From: Micromonospora sp. ATCC 39149
GTDB lineage: Bacteria > Actinomycetota > Actinomycetes > Mycobacteriales > Micromonosporaceae
NCBI RefSeq assembly: GCF_000158815.1
Contig: NZ_GG657738.1
Location: forward strand, 3,324,080-3,388,079
Direction: 5' to 3'
DNA length: 64,000 bases
A program made the position numbers and the translations under genes. The notes below the pieces were generated by a model, which saw only the letters and a list, made by a program, of their open reading frames with translations, did no database searches and was not told the DNA's origin. Shown in pieces: positions 18,290 to 26,857 of the stretch (its first letter is position 1; the number at the start of each line of letters is the position of its first letter).

Positions 18290-19819
18290 TCAGTACCGCC
18301 AGGGGGTGCCGGTCTCGCGGTACTCCTCGACGGGCACCAGCGGCACGCCGGGCGTCATCCGGTCGACGTACAGGCGGCCCTCCAGGTGGTCGATCTCATG
18401 CGCCACGAGACGGGCCATGGCGAACTCGAACGAGGTGATGAGGCGACCGCCGTCCCACTGCGCGTGTTCCACGTCGATGCGCAGCGACCGGGGCACCAGC
18501 CCGCGGTGGTCGAAGAAGGAGAGGCAGCCCTCGTACTGCTCGTCGGTGTCCGGGGACGAGTCGACGACCCGGGGGTTGAGCAGCACCACCGGCTCGGCGG
18601 CACGGTCCGGCGGGCGTACGACGGCGGCGGCCCAGGCGAGGCCGAGTTGCGTGGCCGCGATGCCGACCCCCTTGCTGAACGGATGCAGCTCGTCGAGGCG
18701 GACCAGCGCCGAACCGAGCCGGTCGACCACTTCCCGGGCGACCCCCGCCTCGGCGGGCAGGTCGAACTGGCGGCTGGGCTGACGGAGCAGGTCCGCGCCG
18801 CGCTGGACGATGCCGAGGCCGCGCATCCGGTCGCTGGCCCGTGCCCGGACGCCGCCGGCCGGGCCGCCAGGGGCGGATTCGGGCGGGCGGCTGCGGAACC
18901 GCCATTGCAGCCGGTACCGGGCGTTGAGCGGCGGGTCCTCGGTGGCCCAGTCGAAGACGGCCCGATCGGCCCGGTCGTGCCGGACGACCGGGCGGCGCAG
19001 CGGCCCCTCCTCCGCCGAGAGCGAGGTCTCCAACCCCCAGACCAGGGGGTCCAGCTCCGCGGGGAGGTCCAGCCGCACCTCCAGGTGCCGGGTGGGCAGG
19101 CGTACGGCGCGCTGGAACCAGGGGCCCCACTTCTCCCGGCCGACCCGGTACGCGTACTCGATGGTGACCCGGTCGCCGGGGTAGAGCGGGAACCGGCCCT
19201 CGTCGTTCTCGAAGAGCAGCCAGATCTCCTTGAACGCGTCCCGGTCGTGCTTGGCCCGCCAGTGCATCGGCTCGGGCTGCCCACCGTCGTCCCGGTACGC
19301 CCGCAGGTGCAGCTCGGCGAAGGTGAGCGGGTGATCCCGGTGGTGCCGGTTCGACCGGCCCGGGTCGTTGGGGTACCGGTCGACGGCGACCCGGACGAGG
19401 TAGCGGGTGACCGGTTCGGTGCCGGCGTTGTAGAGCTCCCGGCGGATGACGCAGTGGTAGGCGTCGCCGGTGTAGGTGAGGACCGCCCGTTCGCGCTCCA
19501 CGATGAGCCCGGTCCCGGGGGGCATCCACTGGCCGGGGGCGGGGTGGTCCCGCAGGGGGGTGGCGGAGCGGCCGTGCCGCAGTTCGTCGTACTCCCGGAA
19601 GCGCTGCCAGATCGTGCCGCTGGCCTCCAGGACGGCCTCCGCCCGGCGGGCGAAGTCCTCGGTCGGCCGGTGCCGGCGCCCCTCGACGTGGCTGACGTAG
19701 GACGGGTCGAAGCCCATCAGCGTGGCCAACTGCTTCTTGGACAGGCCCCGCTCGGTCCGGTACCGGGCGAGTTCGACCGCGAACGACTCGGCGGCCCGCT
19801 CGATGGGAGAGGTCGTCAT
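18290..19819 (-). CDS. Fusion of XRE-type HTH, middle domain and peptide deformylase
   Basis: 509 aa. Residues 5-65 form an XRE-type helix-turn-helix (TERGLSKKQLATLMGFDPSY, SHVEGRRHRP). About 70-310 is a beta-rich region of unknown fold with many Trp, Tyr and Arg. About 325-500 is a peptide deformylase-like domain with all three motifs: GVGIAATQLG, EGCLSF and HEIDHLEG. Cys and both His metal ligands and the catalytic Glu are kept, so it may be active on formyl-Met or a related substrate. Stand-alone deformylases are about 170-200 aa with no DNA-binding domain, so this is unusual. ATG at 19819 follows GAGGA; the TTG at 19831 is an alternative. A 7-5-7 palindrome lies just upstream and may be its own operator. 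Confidence 0.85.
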   Translation of the reverse strand: MTTSPIERAAESFAVELARYRTERGLSKKQLATLMGFDPSYVSHVEGRRHRPTEDFARRAEAVLEASGTIWQRFREYDELRHGRSATPLRDHPAPGQWMPPGTGLIVERERAVLTYTGDAYHCVIRRELYNAGTEPVTRYLVRVAVDRYPNDPGRSNRHHRDHPLTFAELHLRAYRDDGGQPEPMHWRAKHDRDAFKEIWLLFENDEGRFPLYPGDRVTIEYAYRVGREKWGPWFQRAVRLPTRHLEVRLDLPAELDPLVWGLETSLSAEEGPLRRPVVRHDRADRAVFDWATEDPPLNARYRLQWRFRSRPPESAPGGPAGGVRARASDRMRGLGIVQRGADLLRQPSRQFDLPAEAGVAREVVDRLGSALVRLDELHPFSKGVGIAATQLGLAWAAAVVRPPDRAAEPVVLLNPRVVDSSPDTDEQYEGCLSFFDHRGLVPRSLRIDVEHAQWDGGRLITSFEFAMARLVAHEIDHLEGRLYVDRMTPGVPLVPVEEYRETGTPWRY

Positions 19820-19848
19820 CAGCTTCCTCAACGCCGGGGAGTATTAGT

Positions 19849-19867
19849 TTCACGTTCAGTACGTGAA
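19849..19867. promoter_or_regulatory. 7-5-7 palindrome upstream of the HTH-deformylase gene
   Basis: TTCACGT-TCAGT-ACGTGAA, about 30 bp before the start codon and next to a possible -10 (TAATAC, minus strand). Its position fits autoregulation by the encoded HTH domain (inference). Confidence 0.6.
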
Positions 19868-19901
19868 CGCGCACAGAAATGGCACATTGCCGACATTTAC
19901 C

Positions 19902-19930
19902 TTGACAACTCGTCCATAAACGTCAATAAT
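19902..19930 (+). promoter_or_regulatory. Near-consensus sigma-70 promoter
   Basis: TTGACA, 17-bp spacer, AATAAT (5 of 6 to TATAAT) inside a short AT-rich island. It points to the FhuF-like gene, 200 bp away; the iron box lies between. It could drive that gene or an unseen small RNA. Confidence 0.55.
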
Positions 19931-20077
19931 TTCGCGACCCGACACCCGAGCCGCGCGTTTCCGCAGTCCTCGACCGGGTAGTACGCGGCGCGGCCGCCTA
20001 TCGACCCGCGGGCCGCCGGAGTGATCGGAGCCTCCCGACCGCAGCCAGGCGAAGCTCCCCCCTTACTCAGAGGCAGC

Positions 20078-20096
20078 AGTTAGGCTAGCCTTAGCT
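20078..20096. promoter_or_regulatory. Iron box (IdeR/DmdR-type operator)
   Basis: The core TTAGGCTAGCCTTA (20080-20093) matches 12 of 14 bases of the known IdeR/DmdR1 half TTAGGCTAACCTAA. It lies about 50 bp before the FhuF-like gene, a classic iron-regulated target. Confidence 0.75.
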
Positions 20097-20144
20097 CACC
20101 GGTTCGAGGTTCCGGTGGGAAGACCAGGGGCGGGGGGAGATCGG

Positions 20145-20939
20145 GTGACTGCGGTGATGCCCACGCGGGAGGCCGCCACGCCGCTCGCCCCGGTGACCGC
20201 CACCCTGCGCGCCATGTTCGGCACCGACGACGTGCCCGGCCTCGCACCGGGCCTGCTGGTGACCGACGACCGGTGCGGCTGGGCCCCGGCCACCACCCTC
20301 GTCGACGGCACCCGGCTGCCCGAGCTGCTGTCCGCCGCCGCGCTGCGCTGGGGCGGCACCCCGCACGCCTGCGCCGCCCTGGCCTGGAAGTCGTACAGCT
20401 ACTGGGCCGCCCTGCCGGCCGTCCTCGGTTGGGCGGCGGCCCGCCGGGTCCCGCTGCTCGACCCCGCCGACGTGCTGATCCACTTCGAGGACCACCGTCC
20501 GCTGGTCACCCTCGGGTTGCGCCGGTCGACCACCGTCGCGGTGCTGCCCAGCGACCCGCTGGCCCTGGCCGGGTTTCCCGAGACAAGGGTCGTCGCCGAC
20601 GAGGCCGCGCTGCTGGCCGCGCTCCGCGCCTCGCTGCTCGACGCCCACCTCGCCCCGCTGGTCGCCGCAATCCAGTCCGAGGTCCGCATCGGCACCCGTA
20701 CGCTGCTCGGCTCGGTCGCCTCTGGCATCGCGCACGGCGTCCTGCGGGCGGCCGACGCGCTGCCCGGCCCCGCGGCCCGGCACGTGGAGACGCTGCTCGG
20801 CGCGCTCGGCCTGAGCGACCTGGTCGAGCTGGTGCCCGGTCCGACCGGCGAGCCGACGGTCCAGCGCCGCACCTGCTGCCTGGCCTTCACGCTGCCCCGG
20901 CCGAAGGTCTGCCAGGGCTGCTGTCTCCGCGCCGCCTGA
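20145..20939 (+). CDS. FhuF-like (2Fe-2S) ferric-siderophore reductase
   Basis: 264-aa protein of the FhuF family, which releases iron from ferric siderophores by reduction in the cytoplasm. Seen: the C-terminal cluster-binding pattern RRTCCLAFTLPRPKVCQGCC, that is Cys-Cys-x10-Cys-x2-Cys, at the very end of the protein, as expected for the family. Length is typical (about 250-270 aa). GTG at 20145 is preferred (GGGGGGAGA just before). An iron box upstream indicates repression by an IdeR/DmdR regulator when iron is plentiful. No siderophore synthesis or uptake gene is seen near it. Confidence 0.88.
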   Translation: MTAVMPTREAATPLAPVTATLRAMFGTDDVPGLAPGLLVTDDRCGWAPATTLVDGTRLPELLSAAALRWGGTPHACAALAWKSYSYWAALPAVLGWAAARRVPLLDPADVLIHFEDHRPLVTLGLRRSTTVAVLPSDPLALAGFPETRVVADEAALLAALRASLLDAHLAPLVAAIQSEVRIGTRTLLGSVASGIAHGVLRAADALPGPAARHVETLLGALGLSDLVELVPGPTGEPTVQRRTCCLAFTLPRPKVCQGCCLRAA

Positions 20940-21058
20940 CCGGCCGGGCACCCCACCGCCGCCCGCCAGCACCGCCGCGGGCCCACGTCCCTCGGGCCCA
21001 CCACGCCACGCAGCCCCGGCTCGGGCCTCCGCCCGGCCGGGCCGTTTGCGGCCCCGGC

Positions 21059-22864
21059 TCAGCCCGTCAACGGACGGACATCCCACACCCAGGCCCCGCC
21101 GGTGTACGTCGGACGGATGCCGGTCAGCTCGGTCATGCCTCGGCGCAGCGCGTCGGCATGCTCGTGCGGGCCGAGCACCACCACCCCCGCCCGCCAGTAG
21201 CGCAGGTCTTTCACGGCGTTCACCCGGGCCAGCGGGGTGACCCGGGGCACCTGCCCAGTGCGCCGGATAACGATGAAGAAGCTGCTGGTGGGGCGGGGCG
21301 GGGCGGTGAACAGGGCGATCCGCCCCTCCGGCGCCCGGGGGCGGGTGTCCGGCCCGAGGAAGTAGCCGCGCGCCAGCGGCAGATCCAGCCCGGTGGCCGC
21401 CGACCAGCGCAGCGGGTCGGGATAGTCGGTGTCGGGCAGCGGCAGGGCCACCACGCTGCGCCCGCCGGCCACGTACGGACGCCAGGCGCCGGAGCTGACG
21501 AACGCGGGCACGGGATCGAGGCGAACCGACGGCAGCGGGGTGGGGAACGCGGGGAGCAGGGCCATGGTCAGCACGGTGGCGGTGGCGAAGCGGATCTGCG
21601 GCCGGGCGGCGGGGTACTCCCTGGCGAGCCGGCGGGCGTGATCCGCGCCAAGCGCGAGCAGCACCCCGACGATCGGTACGGTCGCCAGCGCCCACCGGGT
21701 CGGCACCACGGAGTGCAGGATCGGCAGGTTCTCCAGCGCGGCCCAGGGGCCGGCGATCCCGGTGGCCCGGCCCTCGAACTGGATCTCGCGGCCCAGCGAG
21801 AGCACGGCGAAGAGCAGGCCGAGCACCGCGAGGCCGAGCACCGCCGGGCTGCGCCGCAGCCACCACACGACCGCGCCCACCAGCACCACCAGCGGCCAGC
21901 CGAAGAAGCCGTTCTCCTCGGTGGGGTTCTTCACCAGCTTGAGGTTGGCTTTCGGATCTCCCGCGATCGACTCGCGGGCGAACGCGGTGAACGCGGCCAG
22001 GTCGGTGCGGTAGCCGCGGATCAGCCGGGACAGCCCCTCGTACGCGCCGGGGCCAAAGAACTGCACGTAGAGCGGGTACGCCAGGGCCAGGCCGGCGAGG
22101 AGGGCGGCGACCGCGAGACCGGCGAGGAACGGTCGGGCCTGCCGGCGCAGGTCGGCCCGGCCCAGGGCCAGCGCGCCGACCACCACGCCGAGCCCGATCG
22201 CGGTCATCAGCAGGATCTCCAGGTTGATGAACGCCTGCCAGACGATCACCAGGCCGAGCAGTACGCCGTTGCGCAGCCACCGGCCCCCGTCCGCCAGACG
22301 CAGGGTGCGCCAGACGACCAGCGGCACCACGAACTGGCTGACGATGTTGGGGTGGGCGTTGGCGTGCGAGACCATCGCGGGCGCGAAGGCGCAGAATCCG
22401 GCCCCGAGCCAGGCCGGTCCCCGGGATCCGATCAGCGCCCGGGAGAGCACGAGATACCAGGCGGTCCCGGTGGCGATCATGCCGCCGGTGAGAAAGACCA
22501 GGAATGCGGTACGCGGCCCGAACAGGACGGTGATAGGCGCCATTGGCAGCGAAATGGACAATACGGATGTGTTGGCCATCAGATTGACGCCGTCCGGCAC
22601 GTTCATTCGGTCCGAGCCGAACGGGTAGGCGAAATCGGTCACCACCCGCGCGCCGTGCGCCATCATCCATTCGAAGAGCGCCTGATCCGACCGGTTGTCC
22701 CGGACGCCGTGCCCCGGGTTCACCCAGAACCGGACGGTCACCCAGAGGGCGATCAGCGCGAAGCTGAGCATGGCGGCGACGTCGACCCACCACCCCCGCC
22801 GGGCCGCCTCGGCATCGCCCCGCCCAGCCTCGCCACCGGGATGGCCCGGTTGAGGAGTAGTCAT
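21059..22864 (-). CDS. Large polytopic membrane protein, GT-C-like
   Basis: 601 aa with about ten to twelve membrane segments followed by a soluble C-terminal domain of about 150 residues (PAFVSSGAWRPYVAGGRSVV to WVWDVRPLTG). The first luminal loop holds DNRSDQALFEWMMAHG and FAYPFGSDRMNVPDG. This layout resembles GT-C glycosyltransferases, which use polyprenyl-phosphate sugars on the outer face of the membrane, but no acceptor can be inferred. The start at 22864 (MTTPQPGH) is chosen because 22906 adds a non-conserved tail. It is divergent from the methyltransferase gene and convergent with the FhuF-like gene. Confidence 0.75.
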   Translation of the reverse strand: MTTPQPGHPGGEAGRGDAEAARRGWWVDVAAMLSFALIALWVTVRFWVNPGHGVRDNRSDQALFEWMMAHGARVVTDFAYPFGSDRMNVPDGVNLMANTSVLSISLPMAPITVLFGPRTAFLVFLTGGMIATGTAWYLVLSRALIGSRGPAWLGAGFCAFAPAMVSHANAHPNIVSQFVVPLVVWRTLRLADGGRWLRNGVLLGLVIVWQAFINLEILLMTAIGLGVVVGALALGRADLRRQARPFLAGLAVAALLAGLALAYPLYVQFFGPGAYEGLSRLIRGYRTDLAAFTAFARESIAGDPKANLKLVKNPTEENGFFGWPLVVLVGAVVWWLRRSPAVLGLAVLGLLFAVLSLGREIQFEGRATGIAGPWAALENLPILHSVVPTRWALATVPIVGVLLALGADHARRLAREYPAARPQIRFATATVLTMALLPAFPTPLPSVRLDPVPAFVSSGAWRPYVAGGRSVVALPLPDTDYPDPLRWSAATGLDLPLARGYFLGPDTRPRAPEGRIALFTAPPRPTSSFFIVIRRTGQVPRVTPLARVNAVKDLRYWRAGVVVLGPHEHADALRRGMTELTGIRPTYTGGAWVWDVRPLTG

Positions 22865-23075
22865 AACAATTCGTAGAGTAGTCAGGGTATGGCACTGACG
22901 TGACATGTTTCGGGGGACTGGCGTACTATGTGCCGGGTTCGCCGACCGCCGATCTCGTGCCCACCCCCGACCACAATTCGGCCACCACGGTGCCCCGATT
23001 TCCCCGCCGTCCGCCTCGGATGGTTCACTCTGTCGGTCCCGGGGCAGGTCGAGTCACACCGTGAGGAATCGACGC

Positions 23076-23786
23076 ATGGCAGATATCACTGGGGATCAGC
23101 GAGTCCAGTCCGAGGTCCTCGAAGGGCTCGCGACGGCGGTCAACCACCGCAGGTGGTTCGTCGAACTGGCCATCCCACACCTCGGCGACAACCCCATCGA
23201 GATCGGCAGCGGACTGGGCGACTATGCCCTGGAGTGGTCGGCGCACCTCCCCCGCTTCACGGCCACCGAGGCCGACCCGGATCGGCTGGTCGCGCTGAAG
23301 GAGCGCCTCGCCGAGCAGCCCGCCATCGAGGTACGGCAGATGCTGCTGCCGCACTCCGAGCGCGGCGACTACAGCGCCGCCGTCTCGTACAACGTGCTGG
23401 AGCACATCGAGGACCACGTGGGCGCGCTGCGCAGCATGCGCGACCTGGTCCGGCCGGGCGGGAACGTGATCATCATCGTGCCGGCGTTCCAGTTCGCGAT
23501 GAGCCCGGCGGACATCGCCACCGGCCACGTCCGCCGGTACACGAAGAAGACCCTGGCCGCCGCGATGACCGAGGCCGGGATGACCGTGGAGAAGATCCAC
23601 TACGCGAACGCGCTCGGCCTGATCGGCTACTTCATGGCGACCAAGGTATTCCGGCTGATGCCGAAGGAGGGCCCGATGGTCAAGGTCTACGACACCCTGG
23701 TCCTCCCCGCCACCAAGGCCGCCGAACAACTGGTCCGTCCCCCCTTCGGCCAGTCCGTCTTCGCCGTAGCCCGAGTCCCCGCCTGA
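23076..23786 (+). CDS. Class I SAM-dependent methyltransferase
   Basis: 236-aa cytoplasmic methyltransferase, substrate unknown. Seen: motif I IEIGSGLGDYALEW binding S-adenosylmethionine, the acidic loop FTATEADPDRL, VSYNVLEHIEDHVGAL (post-I) and LVRPGGNVIIIVPAF, then a C-terminal region with TGHVRRYTKKTL. This is the pattern of Methyltransf_11/23-type enzymes often found with lipid or sugar pathways. ATG at 23076 follows GTGAGGA; the longer ORF from 22905 has a proline-rich, non-conserved head. The gene is divergent from the GT-C-like membrane protein, which may be related in function. Confidence 0.88.
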   Translation: MADITGDQRVQSEVLEGLATAVNHRRWFVELAIPHLGDNPIEIGSGLGDYALEWSAHLPRFTATEADPDRLVALKERLAEQPAIEVRQMLLPHSERGDYSAAVSYNVLEHIEDHVGALRSMRDLVRPGGNVIIIVPAFQFAMSPADIATGHVRRYTKKTLAAAMTEAGMTVEKIHYANALGLIGYFMATKVFRLMPKEGPMVKVYDTLVLPATKAAEQLVRPPFGQSVFAVARVPA

Positions 23787-23806
23787 CCCCCTCCCCCTCC
23801 CCCTCC

Positions 23807-23885
23807 CTTCGCGATCTTGCACTTGCGGCCCCCGCTGAGCCGGCAAAGGCGTGAACAACGGGCCGTAAGTACAAGATCGCGGAAG
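23807..23885. terminator. Long convergent hairpin (GATCTTG-type intergenic repeat)
   Basis: Arms CTTCGCGATCTTG...TTGCGGCCC and GGGCCGTAA...CAAGATCGCGGAAG pair over about 25 bp with few mismatches, around a 26-nt loop. It separates the convergent methyltransferase and PEBP genes. Confidence 0.8.
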
Positions 23886-23898
23886 TGGTGGGACGGGG

Positions 23899-24432
23899 TC
23901 AGCCCCTGACCTGGTACGTGGGGCGGATGACCGCGCGGGCCAGGGTGTGGAAGGCCAGGTTGAAACCGACGTACGCGCAGCTCGCGCCCGGACCGACTCC
24001 GAGGCGCTCGACGTCGACGGCGTGCACGGCGAAGACGTACCGGTGGGGGCGGTCACCGGCCGGCGGGGCGGCCCCACCGAACCCGGTGTCGCCGTAGTCG
24101 TTGCGGACGCTGAACGCGCCGCCGAGGTCGGCCTCCTTGACGCCCTGGGGCAGCTCCGTCACCGAGGCGGGCACGTCGACCAGCACCCAGTGCCAGAAGC
24201 CGCTGCCGGTCGGCGCGTCCGGGTCGAAGCAGGTGACCACGAAACTCTTCGTCTCGGCGGGGAAGTCCGACCAGGCGAGTTGGGGCGAGACGTTCTCGCC
24301 GCCGACGCTGCCGTGGGCGTACCGGGCGTCCATCGGCTCGCCATTGTGCACGTCGTCACTGGTCAGAGTGAACGAAGCAACGGTGGGCAGCAGCTCGTAC
24401 GGGTCCGGGGCGATCGGTCGTTCCAGGGACAT
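23899..24432 (-). CDS. YbhB/YbcL-type Raf kinase inhibitor-like (PEBP) protein
   Basis: 177-aa small soluble protein of the phosphatidylethanolamine-binding-protein fold. Seen: [38 protein letters not shown] and [16 protein letters not shown], which carry the Asp-Pro-Asp and His residues of the anion pocket. Bacterial members have no agreed role; some affect signalling or redox enzymes. ATG at 24432 follows AAGGA; a GC-rich, Arg-rich extension to 24516 was rejected. It stands alone on the minus strand. Confidence 0.92.
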   Translation of the reverse strand: MSLERPIAPDPYELLPTVASFTLTSDDVHNGEPMDARYAHGSVGGENVSPQLAWSDFPAETKSFVVTCFDPDAPTGSGFWHWVLVDVPASVTELPQGVKEADLGGAFSVRNDYGDTGFGGAAPPAGDRPHRYVFAVHAVDVERLGVGPGASCAYVGFNLAFHTLARAVIRPTYQVRG

Positions 24433-24923
24433 CCGGGTGGTCCTTCCGGTTGGCGCGGTTCTTCTGCGCCTCCTTCTTACCCCGACCCGCACGGTCAATC
24501 GACCACCACCGGCCATGCTGCCGAACGTGGCAGAGGTTGTGGGATTCGATAGCCAGGACTGCGAGGCTGCGACTGCTGCGGCCCGCGTTGCTGCTCAAGC
24601 ACCGCCGCGCCTCCCTGCCTTGCAAGGATCAAGACTGCGTACCGGCGTCGGTCACCGACGCTGCCCTGCTCGCCGCGTCGGTTCACGTCGGCACCGGACT
24701 GTGTCCGTCGACCGGCCTGGCTGTACAGCGAAGCCTCGGTAGACCCGCGGATCGAGAGTGCTCTCTTCGGATCCGACTGCGCCGGACAGACCTCGGCCTC
24801 ACCTGCTAGCTCGGTGTGCCGGTGGCCGCTTGTCTTGCAGGCGGTTGGGGCGGGCGGGGGTCGGCTCATGGTCAGCCCCTGGGGCCGGGCCGCGCATCCA
24901 CGAACGCGGGGGACCGCCTGGGT
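24433..24923. other. Gene-free gap before the PadR pair
   Basis: No ORF here has a credible ribosome site or recognisable product. It holds the PEBP promoter (minus strand). The right end carries two inverted repeats listed separately. Confidence 0.5.
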
Positions 24924-24970
24924 GGTTCAGCCAACTGAACCCACACCCCTATGCAGAGTTCTTCATAGGG
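24924..24970. promoter_or_regulatory. Two inverted repeats upstream of the PadR gene
   Basis: First GGTTCAG-CCAA-CTGAACC (24924-24941), then CCCTATG-N10-CATAGGG (24947-24970), 16 bp before the PadR start. The second is a good candidate for PadR autoregulation. Confidence 0.6.
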
Positions 24971-24986
24971 CCTACGCTGACGCACT

Positions 24987-25301
24987 ATGCCGAACCTCCG
25001 GATGACAATGCCGCGCCTACTGGTGTTAGAGGCGTTCCTTGATGAACCCGAGTGCGAGCGATACGGTCTCGAACTCGCGCACGGTGCCGGGCTTGAGCCG
25101 GGCACGATCTATCCGATCCTCGTGGCGTTCGAGGCCGCTGGCTGGCTCACGAGTCGGGCGGAGGAGGTGGACGTCCACGCCGAGGGTCGCCCGCGGCGGC
25201 GGTATTACCGCCTCACCGCAGAGGGTGTGGCCGCCGGTCGTGCCGCCATAGCCGTTCGGAAGCAACGCACGCAGCCGGGCGCCCGGAGGCTTGCGTGGTG
25301 A
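24987..25301 (+). CDS. PadR-family transcriptional regulator
   Basis: 104-aa winged-helix repressor. Seen: the PadR signature YGLELAHGAGLEPGTIYPIL, then FEAAGWLTSRAEE, then GRPRRRYYRLTAEG, the wing and C-terminal helix typical of the short PadR group. The stop overlaps the next start as GTGA, so the membrane protein that follows is co-translated. PadR regulators usually repress their own operon; two inverted repeats lie directly upstream. The effector is unknown. ATG at 25005 is an alternative start. Confidence 0.92.
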   Translation: MPNLRMTMPRLLVLEAFLDEPECERYGLELAHGAGLEPGTIYPILVAFEAAGWLTSRAEEVDVHAEGRPRRRYYRLTAEGVAAGRAAIAVRKQRTQPGARRLAW

Positions 25302-26167
25302 GCCCAGACCGAGCAGGTGAGCCTGCTCAGCAACACAAACTGACCCGTGCCGAGCGCGCTGCCGTCGCGGCGCTGTGCCACCTTCTGCCATCTGGCTTTC
25401 GGAGCCGGCAGCGTGACGAGTGGACGGCTGACCTACTGAGCTTTGCAAGCGGTGCGGTCACCCGCTGGCGGTATCTGGTCAGTGCAGCCTGGACGCTGCC
25501 CGCACTGCGCCACGCTGCACGTCGCGGTGGCTTCGCCGACCTGTCAACCGTCGCGCCGGTGCCGGGCGCACTCACGTCGACGGCCCACCTGTTTCTCCTT
25601 GGGCTGGGTTGGCCGGTTCTTTCCTGGCTGATCATGGTGCCTCTTACCTACGTGGCGGCGGATGTTCCCGGTCGCATCGACCGGACCGGGGCGCTGGTGG
25701 ACCCGAAGGCACTGTGGCCGACGAACGGACTTTTCGTCGTTCTGCTTCCCTTGGAGGTCCTGCTGCGCCTGGGCGCCTGGGCTGCGATCCTCGGCGGCCC
25801 CCTCCTGCTGGGTGCGTTCGGCGCTTCAGGGCTGGTGCTTGCCGTCGCGCGGTGTCGTCGCAGCGGTAGGTCCCGGCTCGTTATCGCCGCAGTTGGGCTG
25901 GTCTGCCTCGCCCTGGCAGCCGTGGCCGGCCTCGTCGCCGGCCTCGCTTGGTCCTACGGTGCCGTCCACCCCGACGCATTCGGCCTCGACAGTGGGCGCA
26001 CGGTCGCCGTGCTGGGTACTGCGGCCGGAATCCTCGCCCTCGCCGGCCGACGCCTTGAGACGCGTACCCGAAGCGCGCTCGCGGTGCTCAGCATCCTCGC
26101 GGTCACCGTGCCCATCGTTCATGGCACGACTACCGGCGCCGAAATGCTCACTTGGTACCTCGACTAG
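25298..26167 (+). CDS. Hypothetical membrane protein coupled to PadR
   Basis: 289 aa. The N-terminal 80 residues are soluble and Arg-rich (RAERAAVAALCHLLPSGFRS, RQRDEWTADLLSF). Five or six hydrophobic segments follow from about residue 95. PadR genes in actinobacteria are often followed by such a membrane protein with a cytoplasmic N-domain, which may sense membrane or drug stress; the role is not established. GTG at 25298 overlaps the PadR stop; the GTG at 25295 is equally possible. Confidence 0.8.
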   Translation: MSPDRAGEPAQQHKLTRAERAAVAALCHLLPSGFRSRQRDEWTADLLSFASGAVTRWRYLVSAAWTLPALRHAARRGGFADLSTVAPVPGALTSTAHLFLLGLGWPVLSWLIMVPLTYVAADVPGRIDRTGALVDPKALWPTNGLFVVLLPLEVLLRLGAWAAILGGPLLLGAFGASGLVLAVARCRRSGRSRLVIAAVGLVCLALAAVAGLVAGLAWSYGAVHPDAFGLDSGRTVAVLGTAAGILALAGRRLETRTRSALAVLSILAVTVPIVHGTTTGAEMLTWYLD

Positions 26168-26857
26168 CCCATGGAAATGCCGGGCACAGCGCGCATGTGC
26201 TGCTCAGGGTCCACGCTCGCGCATCGACGGACAGGTCGATGCCGCCCGGAGCCGTTGCGCTCCGACCGCCGGGCTTGGCGGTCGGAGCTGCTTGAGCTGC
26301 CGCCAGATGTCACGCCCGCTCGCCACCAACTGCGCTACGTCGAGAACGATCAGGCCACCCCGCGCGCCGCCCGGTCGTCACCGTTGGGCCGCCCGATCAG
26401 GAAAGTGTCGCGAGAGGATCTCAACGACGCGGCCATGCGGCGCGATGCTCTTGCCAGCGACCGTGGAGCGCCGTATGTTACCGATCACATCAACGGAGCA
26501 CCGGTATTCAAAACCGGCCTTCGGTCAGCTCATCCGACCAAAGGCGGCACGCTGAAGCTGGGCTGTACCTGAAGCCGTATCTGGGGTACCGGGCTGCACC
26601 GCTTCCGCTCCCGACCGCCAGACAGCACGACGCGCGCCGCTCCGGAGACGCGCCCGTCACAGGTCCTCGAGCCGTACCACATCTTGCCACCGCCCCCACC
26701 CGCTTAGCAGCAGCTCCAGCGCAGCCGACAGGCAGGACACCACGTTCCCCCGTCACGTCCTGACAGCTTGCCGGACACCCAGGCGGATGCCGCTTGCGTC
26801 GCCCGCCCCCACAAGTGAATGCACTGACCGCTGATCCGTCCCGACCGTGAGGTAACC
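26168..26857. other. 690-bp region with no convincing gene
   Basis: The sequence is less GC-biased than its neighbours. Short ORFs on both strands (such as 26171-26572) have no ribosome site, no family resemblance and odd codon use. It may be decayed coding DNA or an insertion scar, and it contains the GH43 promoter. Confidence 0.5.

Noticed and set aside
20091-22895. Very long open frames on both strands across the FhuF-like and membrane-protein genes
   Set aside because: Low-complexity Arg/Ala/Gly translations caused by high GC; recognised proteins lie in other frames.
26171-26572. 133-codon ORF after the PadR-linked membrane protein
   Set aside because: No ribosome site, no family resemblance, irregular codon use.
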